NCBI GenBank assembly: GCA_030144725.1
Contig: JASKMD010000005.1
Coordinates: 186,001-250,000 of the forward strand
Source: Haematococcus lacustris
Lineage: Eukaryota; Chlorophyta; Chlorophyceae; Chlamydomonadales; Haematococcaceae
DNA: 64,000 bases
Reading direction: 5' to 3'
Shown here: positions 43,870 to 55,219 of the stretch, piece by piece
Layout of the letters: each line of letters starts with the position of its first letter
How positions within the stretch are numbered: position 1 is the stretch's first letter
Translations under genes and position numbers: made by a program
Notes under the pieces: generated by a model
Told to the model about the DNA's origin: nothing
Database searches by the model: none
The model's input: the letters and a program-made list of their open reading frames with translations, nothing else

Positions 43870-46800
43870 CGGGTGGGTGGGCGGAGGATGGGCAGACAGT
43901 GAGATGAGCTTATGGCCAGACAGGCAGGCAGGCAGACTGGTTGCTCAGCAGAGTGGCCAAGCAGAGGTGTCAGAGGGGGAAGCATGTTGTGCTGCCGTGC
44001 TGCTGCTGCTGAGCCAGTGCTGCTGCTGAGCCAGTGCTGCTGCTGAGCCAGCGCTGCTCACCAGGGCAGTGACCGTGTACTCCCTCTTGGTCTGCGAGCT
44101 GAACAGGTTGCGAATGGCGTCGTCCTGCAACCACCATTTTGAAATCTTTCCACTACTTTAGCAACATTATAGGACTAGCTTCCAATCTTATTTTGATTTC
44201 CTGCAACCACACTCCCAGCACCGCAGTGTCATGAGCTGGCCCTGGGCAAGTGAATGAGGAGGGAGATGGGAAGGGGTAGAGTCAGGGGCGAGACTTTAGT
44301 GCAAGGGGGCGGATGTGGAAGAGGGGATGGGGATGAAGGGCAGGTTTGCAGTAGGAGGGGCGGGGAGCGCCCTGAGGCACGAATGATGTGGTAGGGAGGG
44401 CAGGGCAGGGGGCCTCACGAAATTGATGACGCCGAAGGGGGCGGTGAGGGCGAGGGCGAGGGAGAGGGAGGTAGGGTGAGGGAGGTGGCAGGGAGGGCAG
44501 GGCAGTGGCCCGATGACCCGCTAGACAGTGAGAGGGAGGGGCATTGAGGGAGGGGGGGACCAAAGAGGGAGTCCTACTAGAAAGCGAAAGGCCCTGCCGC
44601 TGCTGTTGTGGCTGCCCTGTGGCCCTATGGCCTTTGCCAGCAGCAGCCAGCAGGAGACACAAAGCCAGCAGGAGCCACAGAGACAGCAAGCAGGAGTATC
44701 AAAACCTGAAGCACGGCAGCAGGGGCATGTGGAGGCGGAGGGGGGCACGGAGGGGGCAGGCAGGCTCTTGCCTGGGTGTTGAGAAACAAGGTGGCCAGGT
44801 CCGAGTATTGGTTTGGACCGGGGCAGCCAAAGGTGATGAAGTTGCCCGCATGGGAGGCTGGGGCAGTGACGGGCGCTGGGCCGGGGGGTGTGGATGGCAG
44901 GGGCAGGGAGGAGGGCTTGGGCATAGGGGAAGAGGGCGAGGTGGCAAAGGGGGATGTCTGGGGGCACACAATGCCTGGCTGGTCAGGGCACACCTGGTGA
45001 GGGGGTGGGGGCAGGGCAGGCAGCAAGGAGGGGAAGAGGAGGGACGTGCCGTTACAATACCATCTGCACCAAAGCATACCATACCATACCATACTGTGAT
45101 GGTTAGCATACCTACATCATGTTGACATCCGTGTGGGTTAGAATGATGCCAGGGTATGCCGCTCCTGACTAATGGGTCTAACGGTGCAGAGGCTCATGGC
45201 GTCTAGACAGGCATTGTTTGGCTGCTGGCCGACACTTCTAGCCAGCCCTCACTGAGCTGCAGACACATGGCACCTTCTGGGCAGCAGGCAGAGGAGAGCG
45301 TGGCACCCTGTTTGATCATTCCATTAGTGTTGACAAAGAAACAACCCAAAGCTGTCATCCAGCTAGAGTTGCCAGCCTGCGCCAGCCTGCTGGCCCTTCC
45401 CTGCCCCCTCTTTCTCCTCCTTCCGACCCCAGCCTGTGAACAGCAGCAGCTGCAGGAGCTGCTGGCAGCTACCCAGCCTGTGCCCCAGCTGCCGCCACCC
45501 GACCTGTATTCTGGGGAGGCAGACCCTAGCCGGCTAGGGCCTGAGCCCCTTGGGGCCCCTCTTCCTGCTCCACAGGGCTCATTGGGGGTGCCAGAGCGGC
45601 TGCAGGAGCTGCTGGCGGCCACCCAGCGCACCACCCAGCGCACCTGGCAGCTGAACGCCAGTGGCAGCATGAAGCTGGCTGAGCTGGTGAGCAGGGACAG
45701 CAGCAAGGCTTCTGCCAGACGGCCCCTGACCCCCCAGGGGGTGAGGTGGCGGCGGCGCCAGCTCGCCAGCCTTGAGGTCAGGCTGATGAAGGCGCTGCCG
45801 GACAGGCCACCAATCACGCCCAGCAGCAGCATGGGCACCAACTGCAGGTCAGAAGGCAGCAGGCAGGGTAGGGGGAGGCACCCCACGTTGGTTGGGCACA
45901 GGAAGGGAGGGAGGGAGAGAGGCCCCGGAGGACAAAGCCGGCGGGGTGGCGCAAGCAAGGGTGCAGGGCTGGCCTGAGGGCACCTGCAGGCAGGTGGCTG
46001 TAGGAGGCGAGGAGGCTGTAGCACGCTTGGGATGGAGGGAAAGAGAGACCCAGCGGTCTCTTGGGTTCGGCAGGGTTGGGCAGGGCAGGGTGCAGGGCTG
46101 GCAGGGCATATTTGGGTGGGGATGGAGGCCCGGAGGACAAGGCTGCAGGGCTGGCAGGGTGGCGTCAGGAGCCAGGAGCAGGGAGGCTTGCCACCTGCCA
46201 CCCCCCTCACCTCATACACTTGATACTCCTCCTGACCCTGCTTGACCTCGAAGATGATGAAGCCGCCGCTGCCGAAGAAGCCGCACTGCCCATCACTGCT
46301 GCAGCTGGCTTTAATCAGCATCCGCACGGTCACACTCACCACTGCAGCATAGCAAGTAGGCAGGCAAGCAGGCAGGCAGGCAAGCAGTCGGCCAATTGGT
46401 CGGTCGATCGGCAGGCAGGTAGGGGTCAGCTGGGCTGGGTTTGCTGGTAGGGTTTACTGAGGATAGGCACGTCATGAGGGGCAGTTGCTGAGTCAGCCAA
46501 GGCAAGTGGTCAGCCCCGCCGGTGGGCAGGCGGGCAGGTGTGTAGTCTGGCAGGCAGGTGGGCAGGCAAATGGGCAGGCAAGCAGCTGTCATAGGCAGGG
46601 CACCCGCCACTACTGCTGCCAGACCTTGCGTCTGCCTGCTGCCCCCTTTCCTTCTTTTCCTCCCCCTCCATCTCACCGGCAGTGGTGAAGAACACGCGCC
46701 ACATGAGGGCGTTGCGCCACCAGCTGCTCATCTCCTCCAGCGCAAACAGCACGCCCCCTACGGGGGAGCGGAAGGCTGCGGCCACGCCCGCCGCTGCCCC

Positions 46801-49800
46801 AGTCACCACCATCTCGCCGCGGTCCTGGTCATTCCAGAAATGACGGAACCAGGGCAGCTGGCAGCCTTGAGGACCCCCCTGGCACAAGGGGAACGCGAGC
46901 GACCTCCAGGTGGTTGCAGCAGCAGTGGGCGGTTCAGAGTAAACGCATGTCAGCATACTGCACAATGCTCAAAGCTGGAGAAAACTACTTTAAAGGCAAG
47001 CAGGCAGGCGGGCAGGCAGGCAGGATGTGAGCTGGCTCAGTGATGCATGGCATGGAGTCGGTGGCTGGACCAGCAACTTGGGAGGTATGGCAGGCTTGGC
47101 CCATGCATGCAATGTGTTGTGAAAGTGTGACCCACCTGTGAGATGAGCGTGGCGATGCAAGCCCCCGCATGCACCAGGGGTCCCTCCTTGCCCACCGCTA
47201 GACCGCCAGCCACAGCGCCTATCGTACCCACCAGCTGCACCCGTCAGGTCAGCAGGTGCCAGGAAGGTGGACGGAAGGTGATGGAATGAGGTAAGTGGCA
47301 GTGGGCAGGCAGGGAAGGGGAGGGAGTGGAGCAACATTCAATCAAGAGCTCACATTGCATTGGTTGAAAACAAGCAGGGGAGGGGGAGGGCAAGGGTCAA
47401 GCTCTAGGCAGCAGCAAGCCGCAGGCAGGTAGAGGAACAGAGGTGCAACTAACCTTGGCAACCAATGTGTTGAGGTAGAAGATGCCAGGGATGTCGATGC
47501 CATTCAGGTAAGCCTTGCACTCAGCAATGCCTGCAGCCAGGGGCATTGAGGGCTAAACAGGTGTGGCTGATGCATGGTGCCGACTGCTGGGTTGTAGCTG
47601 GGCTAGTTAGGGTTGGTTGGGGCTTGGTAAGGGTGGTGGGGTAGGTGGTGGGGTGGGTTTGGGTGGGTGGAAGTGGTTTGTCACAAACACGTGCATTCAG
47701 TGGGGCTTTCCCTGATCTTGCCAGACGCTTTCTGAGGTGATGCCGCCTGCTCTAATCCCACCTCACCAGCTCTTCTGAACCACAGCTCATTGCACCACCC
47801 ATGGCAACAGCCAAAGATGGCAGGCCTGAGACACTCTGGATCTTTGATTCCCCGGGGCAGGCCAGCCCACCAGCCACCATTGTTGCTGGCATGCAGCCTG
47901 GCATGCTGGCTGGGTCTGGGCTAACCTGCATCCTGCCATGACGCCTGATCCTGCCATAGAAAGAAAGAGGTAAAGGAGCAGAAAACAATCCCTGCGTCTG
48001 GCTGGAATTGATCCCGAGAGCTTGGCATCCGGTTCTACAAGCTTAGCCCACTCGCCCATGCTCATCACAACCTGCACCGCCCAAATAAGCCCGACTGATA
48101 CCCACAGCCAAATCTCTGCGTCTTGCTGGAAATGATCATTTGAGCTAGGCATCCGGTTCTACAAACTCAGCCCACTAGCCTATGGGGCTGAGGGAAGACC
48201 AAACCAAACCCTCTCCTTCCACACACCGTGCTGGAAGTGGCCCTGTCTGCCACCATGGTACCATGGCATGCTGCTGGCCTGCCTCTACACCCAACCTGCC
48301 ATCACCCTTGTCAACATCAGTGACCAGCTACCGCCAGTGGCCAGCTGCACAGCAAAAATCAGGGGTGAAGGAGGCAGGGTGCTTGTCCTTGGGGTCACGC
48401 CTGGCACCTACCTGCATTGCCCACACTGCTGCCCAGCCTGCCTCACCAGCACCTGACTGTGTGTGTTTGGATAGCAAAGGGAGGGGAGGTGGTGGGGTGC
48501 ATCAGCAGCAGCTGAGCCCACGCTATGTGCCTGCATGGCGGCTCCCCTTTTAGGGCCAAGCACCCAGCCTGCCCTCACCAGAGCCTGCTGCTGCGGGTGC
48601 CACGAACAGCGTGACGCAGACTGCCACCATCACCAGCAGCGCATTCATGGTGGCGTACAGCAGCAGCGCCGCGCCGGTCCAACCCTTCTCCATCAGTTTG
48701 AGCGTTGCCCTGGGCAGGCAGTGGCAGCACGGAGGGCGGTGCAGGCAGCTGGGGCAAGCACTGGCCCACAGGGGTCTGCAGCACGCAGTACAGCGTGAAG
48801 GCGGAGGGGCGGAAGCACGAGGTCTCAGGTGCAGGTATGAGACTCAGACCAGCTTTGCTGAGGGGCAGGGATGGGAGGGTTGGTCTGATAGGACAGGTCG
48901 GTATGTCCTGTAGGTGGTGTGACTTATGCCAGGAGCGTGCCCCGAGTCATGCCAGACTTGAATTGGGTTGAGCTGGCGCCGTTAAGTAGGCTAGTGGTCT
49001 GTGCTGGCCAATGCTGGGCAGCAGCTGGCGGTCTCTTCACCAGTGCTTGAAGCCTGCAGTATTCTCCACGCTGAGGTGCACTGCAAAGGCTGCCAGCGCG
49101 ATGGTCACACCTGCGCATAGGCATGGCATCACAAAAGAGTGAACAAGAGGAGTGCAGCAGGGGGCCCCACGTGACACGCCGCAGCCACCACACAGCCTGG
49201 AAGCTCAGCCTGCAGTCCCATGGCAAGAAACAAGTGTCAGCACCCATCCACCTGCCACCTGGCACCCCTGTTGGCAGGTGGATGGGTGCCAACCATGTGA
49301 CAGCCAAGCAGCCAGCACAGCAGTGTGTTCCAGGCATGGCCCTTTGCAGATGTTTTGGGTCACACCAGGGCATGCTCATCATGGGCACTGGCACATAGCC
49401 AACAGGAAGGGGTCTGGCACCAACTCAGGTGGTGGGAAACCCACAGTGGGCAGACTCTGTAAGCACTGCGGTGGCATGGGAGCGCAAAGGGCTGATCTGT
49501 TGGAAAGCTAACCAGCGGCGGGTCAAGGTAGCAGTCCCTGGGGCTGCCCTTGTCCTTGCAGCTAGCTGCCGCCCCTCCTGGACAGGTAAGGGTGTGGGTA
49601 GCCCTGCGGGTCTGGGGCTCACCAATGACAAAGCAGGTCACCCATTTCGCAGTGGAGTATGCAAGGCCTGACATAGTGCTGCCAGCGGCTTGGTTGGCAC
49701 GATATCTGCAGGAAGCCCGTCCAGTGACAGCAGGTGCAAGACTATCACAACAAGGTACAGAAGCTGCTGCTGTGTTGCTTGTACCACATTGCCCACTTGC

Positions 49801-50049
49801 AGTACTAACACTGTTGATTCTGTTTCCTCGTAGTCCAGGGAGTCGTAGCGTGAAGCAGCTCCTGGGCCACATGCTTGCCTGCTCCAACCCACATGCGTCG
49901 GTACGCTTGGCCGAGGAGGCTGCGGCCCAAAGGTGCATGTCAAGGGATTGAGCAGCGCTGCGCCGCAATGACGATATGACCGTGGCGTCAACCACCTGGC
50001 CTAGTAGGGACTGAGTCTCATGCTCTAACTCCATTGCCGAACTCCCCAT
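40171..50049 (-). CDS. CLC-type chloride channel/transporter with two CBS domains
   Basis: At least 17 exons on the minus strand fit in phase. They include 49667-49623, 49110-49041 (LSVENTAGFKH), 48709-48579 (FVAPAAAGSG), 47530-47454 (GIAECKAYLNGIDIPG), 47234-47136 (VGKEGPLVHAGA), 46878-46677 (AAGVAAAFRSPVGGVLFALEE), 46341-46211, 45841-45644 (LLLGVIGGLSG), 44993-44772 (SDLATLFLNTQ, GC donor), 44124-44062, 43684-43574 (GVACPTGFFVPSILCG), 43317-43129, 42660-42502, 42324-42157 (CBS1), 41561-41475, 41277-41206, 41012-40939 (CBS2, FRSLGLRHLCVV) and 40648-40171. The gating Glu is in GKEGP and the transport Glu in FALEE. The filter reads GSGIAE across a splice, Ser retained and the usual Pro replaced by Ala. 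An N-terminal exon holds YDSLDYEETES; the start is uncertain. Plant-type eukaryotic CLCs move chloride or nitrate across organelle membranes. Confidence 0.92.
41859..42016. repeat. (CCCTG)n array
   Basis: Pentamer array (about 31 units, one interruption near 41887-41898) in a CLC intron. On the transcribed minus-strand sense it is G-rich (CAGGG). Confidence 0.97.
43780..43872. repeat. (GGCA)n array
   Basis: About 22 tetramer units in the CLC intron between the exons at 44124-44062 and 43684-43574. Shorter related arrays occur at 43330-43400, 46350-46420 and 46990-47020. Confidence 0.97.
47989..48185 (-). repeat. Two tRNA-like SINE relics in tandem (CLC intron)
   Basis: On the minus strand, 48060-47989 reads GGGCGAGTGGGCTAAGCTTG (A-box-like), AACCGGATGCC, then GGGATCAATTCC (B-box-like). 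A diverged second copy occupies about 48185-48111 (CTAGTGGGCTGAG, AACCGGATGCC, AATGATCATTTCC). Both keep the variable-arm spacing of a type II (Ser/Leu) tRNA. Both B boxes deviate from GGTTCGANTCC, so these are old. Confidence 0.6.
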
Positions 50050-50059
50050 CACAAAGCTT

Positions 50060-52045
50060 GTATCAATAGCTACATCGCGATGAAACCGTCGTCGTGGTTA
50101 GTGAATGGATGTCAGCAGTACACGCGGCTCTAGATTAACGAATCGGGCCTGCGAGGAGTTTTCTCAGGAAGCAGAACTACAACAGCGCGTCGTTTGGTTA
50201 AGGCAGACTCCAATGCGGGCGGGCCATGGCCAACAGACGGCTGTCATTTTGCAACACCCAATCGGTTGCAGGACATGAGGGATCCTACACCCATGGTTGC
50301 ACCGTCTGACGCGTGCCCAACCTCTGTCTGTACAAGGTGCACCAGTGGCCGGCTTGGGCTACATCACACACCATGTTTTGGTCTACTGCGTTACACAAGC
50401 ATCGTATCATATATCAGTGTGTGAGTAAACAATATCAGTGTGCGCGTAAACAATAACAGTGTATACCCAACAGGTAGATGGTGTAATGGATGTCACTTCC
50501 GCCCCACTCCCGTTGCCGGCAGTGCCGGCGGCAACCCGGTTGGATGGCGACCTGATGCACCCGGTCACCCCTCCCATTGAACAACCACGTAAGGGACATT
50601 TGACTTTGCGGCGTGCCTGGTGAGAGTTGAGTTGTCATTTTAACGCGAAATGCCTTATCTCTGCGCCGCGCTTGCGCCTGCGCGCCCGAGCTGCTGGCAC
50701 CCACGGTGACCGGCAGTCTGCCAGGCACGCGAACGGTTCCGCTCTGCCCAATGGGTCTTTCAAGTGCTGCTTCACAACACCCACAACGCAAGATGCAGAG
50801 TTCTCCGCTGCGGTACACTGCGGTACACTTTACGCATGGAGCCCAGTTTTCTCAACGTCATCTTACAGTCAGGCGCCCCCAGCTAACAGAAAACCTACCC
50901 CTGGTAGTAGGACGGCTGTAACTCTGCACTCACTGCGCCAAATGTTATGCTAGATGATTCACAATGTAGCTAACCCAGCCAGCTACCTTTCACCCATCCA
51001 GAATAGTTATACACTGGGTAGGCCGTGCACAGCAAAGCGTCAAAGTTAGTGATTCAAATTTGAGCCATTGCGGAGCATGCAGTCATCGCTGCGACCGCCC
51101 GCGTCGCTTAGGCTGCTCTACATGAGCATGCGCGTCGGCAGCAGCAGTCGGATCGGAGAGCGGTTGCGGAAATGTGGCACTGAGCCCACCTCCTCCCCAT
51201 ACCTGGAGGGCAATGCCACAGCTCGACCATTTGGACTTACAACATGCTACTTACTGGGTTAAGCTCCTCTAAGACCGTGTTACAAACGCTCATACTCAGA
51301 TAAGCCATAAACTCACTTCGGTCTGTGACCGTCAACTCCCTTTGCCGATCTCAGGGCCAGGGCCATGCAGTCAGTCACACAGCTCCACACCATGGCCGAT
51401 TTTTGACTCGTCTACTCCACGACTTATACTCCCCTACATGCCATCCACCTGCGTGCAAAGTTTCATAGCTTAACTGCCACCCCACAGCCCCGTGGCCCTA
51501 ATTTTGCTTGGAGAACATGATGTCTCTTTGAAGATGTCAAACTGATAGAGACCTGGGTTGTTTGATATGCGGCTTGTTTCAAGAGATCTGCTAGTGGGTT
51601 AAGAACAACAATTCTATGTCGCTTTTCTTCTAGGTGCAGCCGGTGCAACACAGTGGGGCACGCAATTAAGGGGGGGGGGGGGGTAACCCGGTGCTACCTT
51701 AGTGTGTGCCGACCCAAATGATGTCTTCGGCGAGAAGCGAAGATAGATTATGTTTCATTGACCCCGTGTAGGCGCCCTGCACGCCCGGCAGGCATCGCGT
51801 TGGGTGTTTGCCGGACATTCCATTTGTGCACAACCAGCTCACTACGCTAGGTAGATGGGGTCACAGCGATGTGGCTCACCGTCCCAAGGAGACCCGTCTC
51901 GCCGATGTGATTTGTTCGCGGGCACATGTGGCAGTACGCGAGCAAAGACTCCAATGGCTAGCGCTGATGGTCAGATTACGCGGACTCAACCGCCAATGCC
52001 AATGTGATAAACGCTATCGAAAACGACGCAGTATTGAGAGAGTAC
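50060..52045. other. No gene recognised
   Basis: This presumably includes the promoter of the CLC gene near 50.05 kb. Features seen are a G tract at 51668-51682 and diffuse open frames without domains. Sequence from about 51980 is related to 52265-52353 (ACAAACGCTATCGAAAACG followed by the shared palindromic end), so the last part is a repeat. Confidence 0.35.
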
Positions 52046-52353
52046 TTGCATGAAGATTACCAACCCCATGTTGGGGCCGCCTGACTGGTAATCAAAACGA
52101 CGCCGCGTCTCAGCCACGTGGTTTCTATAGCTCGATAGCAAGCGCAGTTCTATCACTGATGCCGCTACATACCACTAGAACAATCGGTTGTGTCCGCGAT
52201 CGCTTGCGCCGGCATGGCCTCACTTGCAAGGATTAACGCGCCGCTTGCCAGTAGACGCGTAGTAATTCGCCGGTGCCAATGTGACAAACGCTATCGAAAA
52301 CGGTGCAGTATAGAGTAAATATTTGAATGAAGATTACCAACCCCATGTTGGGG
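51995..52353 (+). repeat. Two direct copies of a repeat end
   Basis: The segment CCAATGTGATAAACGCTATC through TGAAGATTACCAACCCCATG recurs about 275 bases apart (ending 52076 and 52353), followed by CTGAC both times. The third copy of the tip is inverted at 606-636. The second copy ends directly at a Fanzor A remnant, which it probably truncated. Confidence 0.65.
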
Positions 52354-52374
52354 ACTCCTGACTCCCACACCCAG

Positions 52375-52426
52375 ATGCAGGTTCTATGACCGGGACGTGT
52401 CAGCCGCACTGAACATCCGCCGCTGA
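52375..52426 (+). pseudogene. Fanzor family A remnant, copy 4 (RuvC-III exon start only)
   Basis: After an acceptor-like CACACCCAGATGCAG, the plus strand reads FYDRDVSAALNIRR and a stop. Intron end and exon match the family A copy at 30344-30300 almost base for base. Everything upstream is replaced by an unrelated repeat end at 52353. Confidence 0.8.
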
Positions 52427-52459
52427 GCATGTGCTGACGTAACCCATATTGCCTGAAGG

Positions 52460-52640
52460 CTGCTGGGATCTGGCCTCGTCAAGTTCTGCCTCTGTGGCAG
52501 CGCTGCAGACATGAGGGAATGTTGTTGACGAGCTGCTATTGCACAAGCACTCCCCCAGCACCATTGGCTTTAATGGCCTTAATGCGTTTGCTGTGGCAAC
52601 CCATAAGGTGGCTGGCTGAGGCTGAGCAGATCAGGGGGAG
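52460..52640 (-). pseudogene. Fragment of the 35.3-36.0 kb coiled-coil element
   Basis: On the minus strand this matches the N-terminal part of the coiled-coil ORF (MGCHSKRIKAIKANGAGG versus MGGHSKRTKAGRANRARG) and its 5-prime flank (CAGCCAGCCACC). It retains only one TEA(A)-type unit where the other copy has four. Confidence 0.6.
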
Positions 52641-52699
52641 GTGAAGGGGAGGGGAGAAGTAGGTGGGTAGTAGGGTGGGGTGGGGTGAGGACTTCTCGA

Positions 52700-54730
52700 C
52701 TCTGCTCAGAGTCGAGAAGGCTCCCGTCGCCCCTGAGCCAATGTGCGCACCTCCCCAAGCTGCAGTCCCCCCTACACTGATAAATCCTGGACCCCTTGGT
52801 AGTACAGCTCTGGGGTCAGGGTCTGGGCGGCAGAGTACGTCAAACCCAATGAGCTGTCCAGTTGATCCACATGGTGCATGGTCCAACATCCACATGTATG
52901 GCACTGTTGTGTTGACACTGGCGGTGTTGTAGCACCTAGTGGCACCTGGCAGTGTGGCATTGAGCGTGCACTCCCCAAGGCCTTCTTCGCAGGAGAGGCT
53001 AGTCAAGGGAGTCCCAGGTCACCAGGCTCAGTCGCACTCTGCCTGCTCATTCAGATGCTGCAGCACTATATATCGTAGGTCAGCTCGTGATTTGCCGACT
53101 GGCACATACAACCCCACTGCCTTGCAATACTCGTTTAACATTTTCACGCTCAGCTTCTTACCCAAGGTGCACAGCTGCATCACGCTGTCTGGTGCAAAGG
53201 CTGCAACAGGTCTTGCATACACACACTTGCCGCTGTGATGCCGTCAGGCGTGCCACCCATGGCGGTCTCAGCCTGACAAACGTGCTGAGGCTGACACGCA
53301 TGCTGGGTGGCTGCTGCAGCTGTCCTCCTTGCTGATGCTGATTCTGCCGCCATTGCTCCTCCAAGTGCTGCTGTTCGTCATCAAACTCATGCCACATCAC
53401 CAATAGTGAGCTCTCGAAGAAACGCCTGGTCTCTTTCACACGTGTGCATGTGTTGTCCCTATGGCGCAAGCACCACACACGCAAGCACACATGCAGCAAG
53501 CCTTGTGGCAGGTAGCATGCAGGTAGCGGTACCTTCAGCTGTACCTTCAGCTTCACAAGTGCCTCATCCATTGTCCCCACTCCCAGCCCCACCCCCTGCC
53601 CCTGCCCTTCACCCTGCCCCTCCCTCCCTTGTTACCTGGGTTGCATGATGTGCTGCAGCGCAAACTCCAGTCGGCCAAGCTGTGCCTCAGCATCTTGCAG
53701 TGTTGACAACTGTAGCGTCACCTTGCTATCAGGCTGTAACCGCAGAAGGCGCAACAGTGCGGGTACTTGCTGAATCTGCTGGAGATCTGCAGCAGCAATA
53801 GCCCTACAGCCAAAGGACCAAAGGAGCAAAGAAGGGCAAGGCAGTTCAGCGAAGGTCAGGCTATGGCCATAGCCAGGGCAAGGCTGGTGCAAGGCAGGGC
53901 TGGTGCAGGTCATGGCTGAGGAGTGAAAGGCGCACCTTGCGGTGGCCCAGTCCTGCTGTTGCTTGGGCATGCTTGGGGGCATGGTGTGACGAGGAGTGTG
54001 ACGAGTGGTGCTTCCACAAGGGTGCTAGGTGGAATGGGCCAAAACAGGCTGCAACCTGAGTGTGCAACTGATGTTGTTCAGCTGGCTTGCCATGTCAGCC
54101 CATCATCCAGCAGGGGCACTCACATGATGGGCTGCTGCTCCTCGGCAGGTGAGGTCGGTTGGTGGCAGGCCTGGTGAGGATGGAGAGCCCCGGAATGTGC
54201 AGCAGTCCCTGCAGCTGAGACTGTGATGGGTGGTGGTCTGGGAGATGGTGGGGGCAGGGCGCATGGGCTGGCCCAGGCTGTGCAGCTGCTTGCGTGGGTG
54301 TGGAGCAAAGACTGGGCATGGGCTGCAGCTGGCTGGCTAGCTCTTGCCCCTGCAGCCGCTTGCCCACGGCAAGCGCAGCTGCAGCAGCCTCAGCGCAAGT
54401 CCTGTGGGCTAGTGGAATCAGTGCGGGCTCCAGGTTGTCACAGACCTTCATGACTTCAGCCATCTGGGCTGTGACCTGGCCGATGGCTAGTAGACTCTGC
54501 CCGGAGCGGTAGGAGGCTGCCTCCCCCTCCACATGAATCTCCACCCAGCCAGTGCTGCCAGCTGGCGTACACGTTGCACAACACGCACAGCGGGCAGCAT
54601 GGCCCCCCTTCCGTCTGTAGGGGTGGGATTTGGAGTACAAGCCCATGCCTGCAGGCATGTACACACGCCAGCTCCTAAAACCCCTCTTGATAATTGTCAA
54701 CAATAGATGAGAACTTGGCAGGGGGTCCAC
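52700..54730 (-). pseudogene. Gene related to the SDGCASQFK transposon, with Cys-rich, coiled-coil and SAP-like parts
   Basis: Minus-strand frames in order are 54730-54095 (Cys-rich RCACCATCTPAGSTGWVEIH, then helical Ala-rich), about 53830-53635 (LQQIQQVPALLRLLRLQPDS, leucine-rich coil), 53592-53160, and 53222-53028. The third contains STFVRLRPPWVARLTASQRQ and VCVCKTCCSLC, matching TTFEMLRPPWVKRITAA/QVCVCIPC in the transposase at 7.7-7.9 kb. The fourth, in another frame, has KLSVKMLNEYCKAVGLYVP and GKSRADLRYIVLQHL, a SAP-like DNA-binding helix-extended loop-helix. The frame change near 53190 suggests a frameshift. No SDGCASQFK block is present, so this is a fragment or an accessory gene of a related element. 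Confidence 0.55.
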
Positions 54731-55219
54731 AGTTGAGTTCCCTAGCTAGTGACGCAGGGCTGGAGACTTCGATTCACTTCGATGGTTGCGAGACTGGCAT
54801 CAGTAGAGTAGGGCAACATGGAGGATTCAGCCCACCTCTTGGAGCCTAATCAACAAGGGATCGATGCAGTTGTCACTTCTGTGCTTCTGCCGTGGTCTCC
54901 TCCAAGTTTCAGAGCCCCTGAGCCAGCGCATGTTGGTCACGATGTTGGACATGGGGTCGGGCTCCTCGCACATCGCGCACTATCCATCGCGTTTAACAGG
55001 GTCTCACAGATACTGGGTCAGCGTACATCAAGTCCGCAGGCTCGGTAGGGTCGGATACCCGGCAACATGCCCGACCAGCTCAGCGTGTGGCTCAGCGCAG
55101 CCGCTTTCCAACGCTTCAATCCGCGTGTCTATCCGTGCAGAAATGAGTCCGGAAAAGCCGTTGTCCCTTACCATGAGGGGGGTTGGTGGTCCAATGGGAG
55201 GGGTGACCACCCCCCAGCA

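Noticed and set aside
45203..46342. 379-codon minus-strand ORF as a single exon
   Set aside because: It covers two true CLC exons (46341-46211 and 45841-45644) plus introns; the linking sequence has no CLC similarity.
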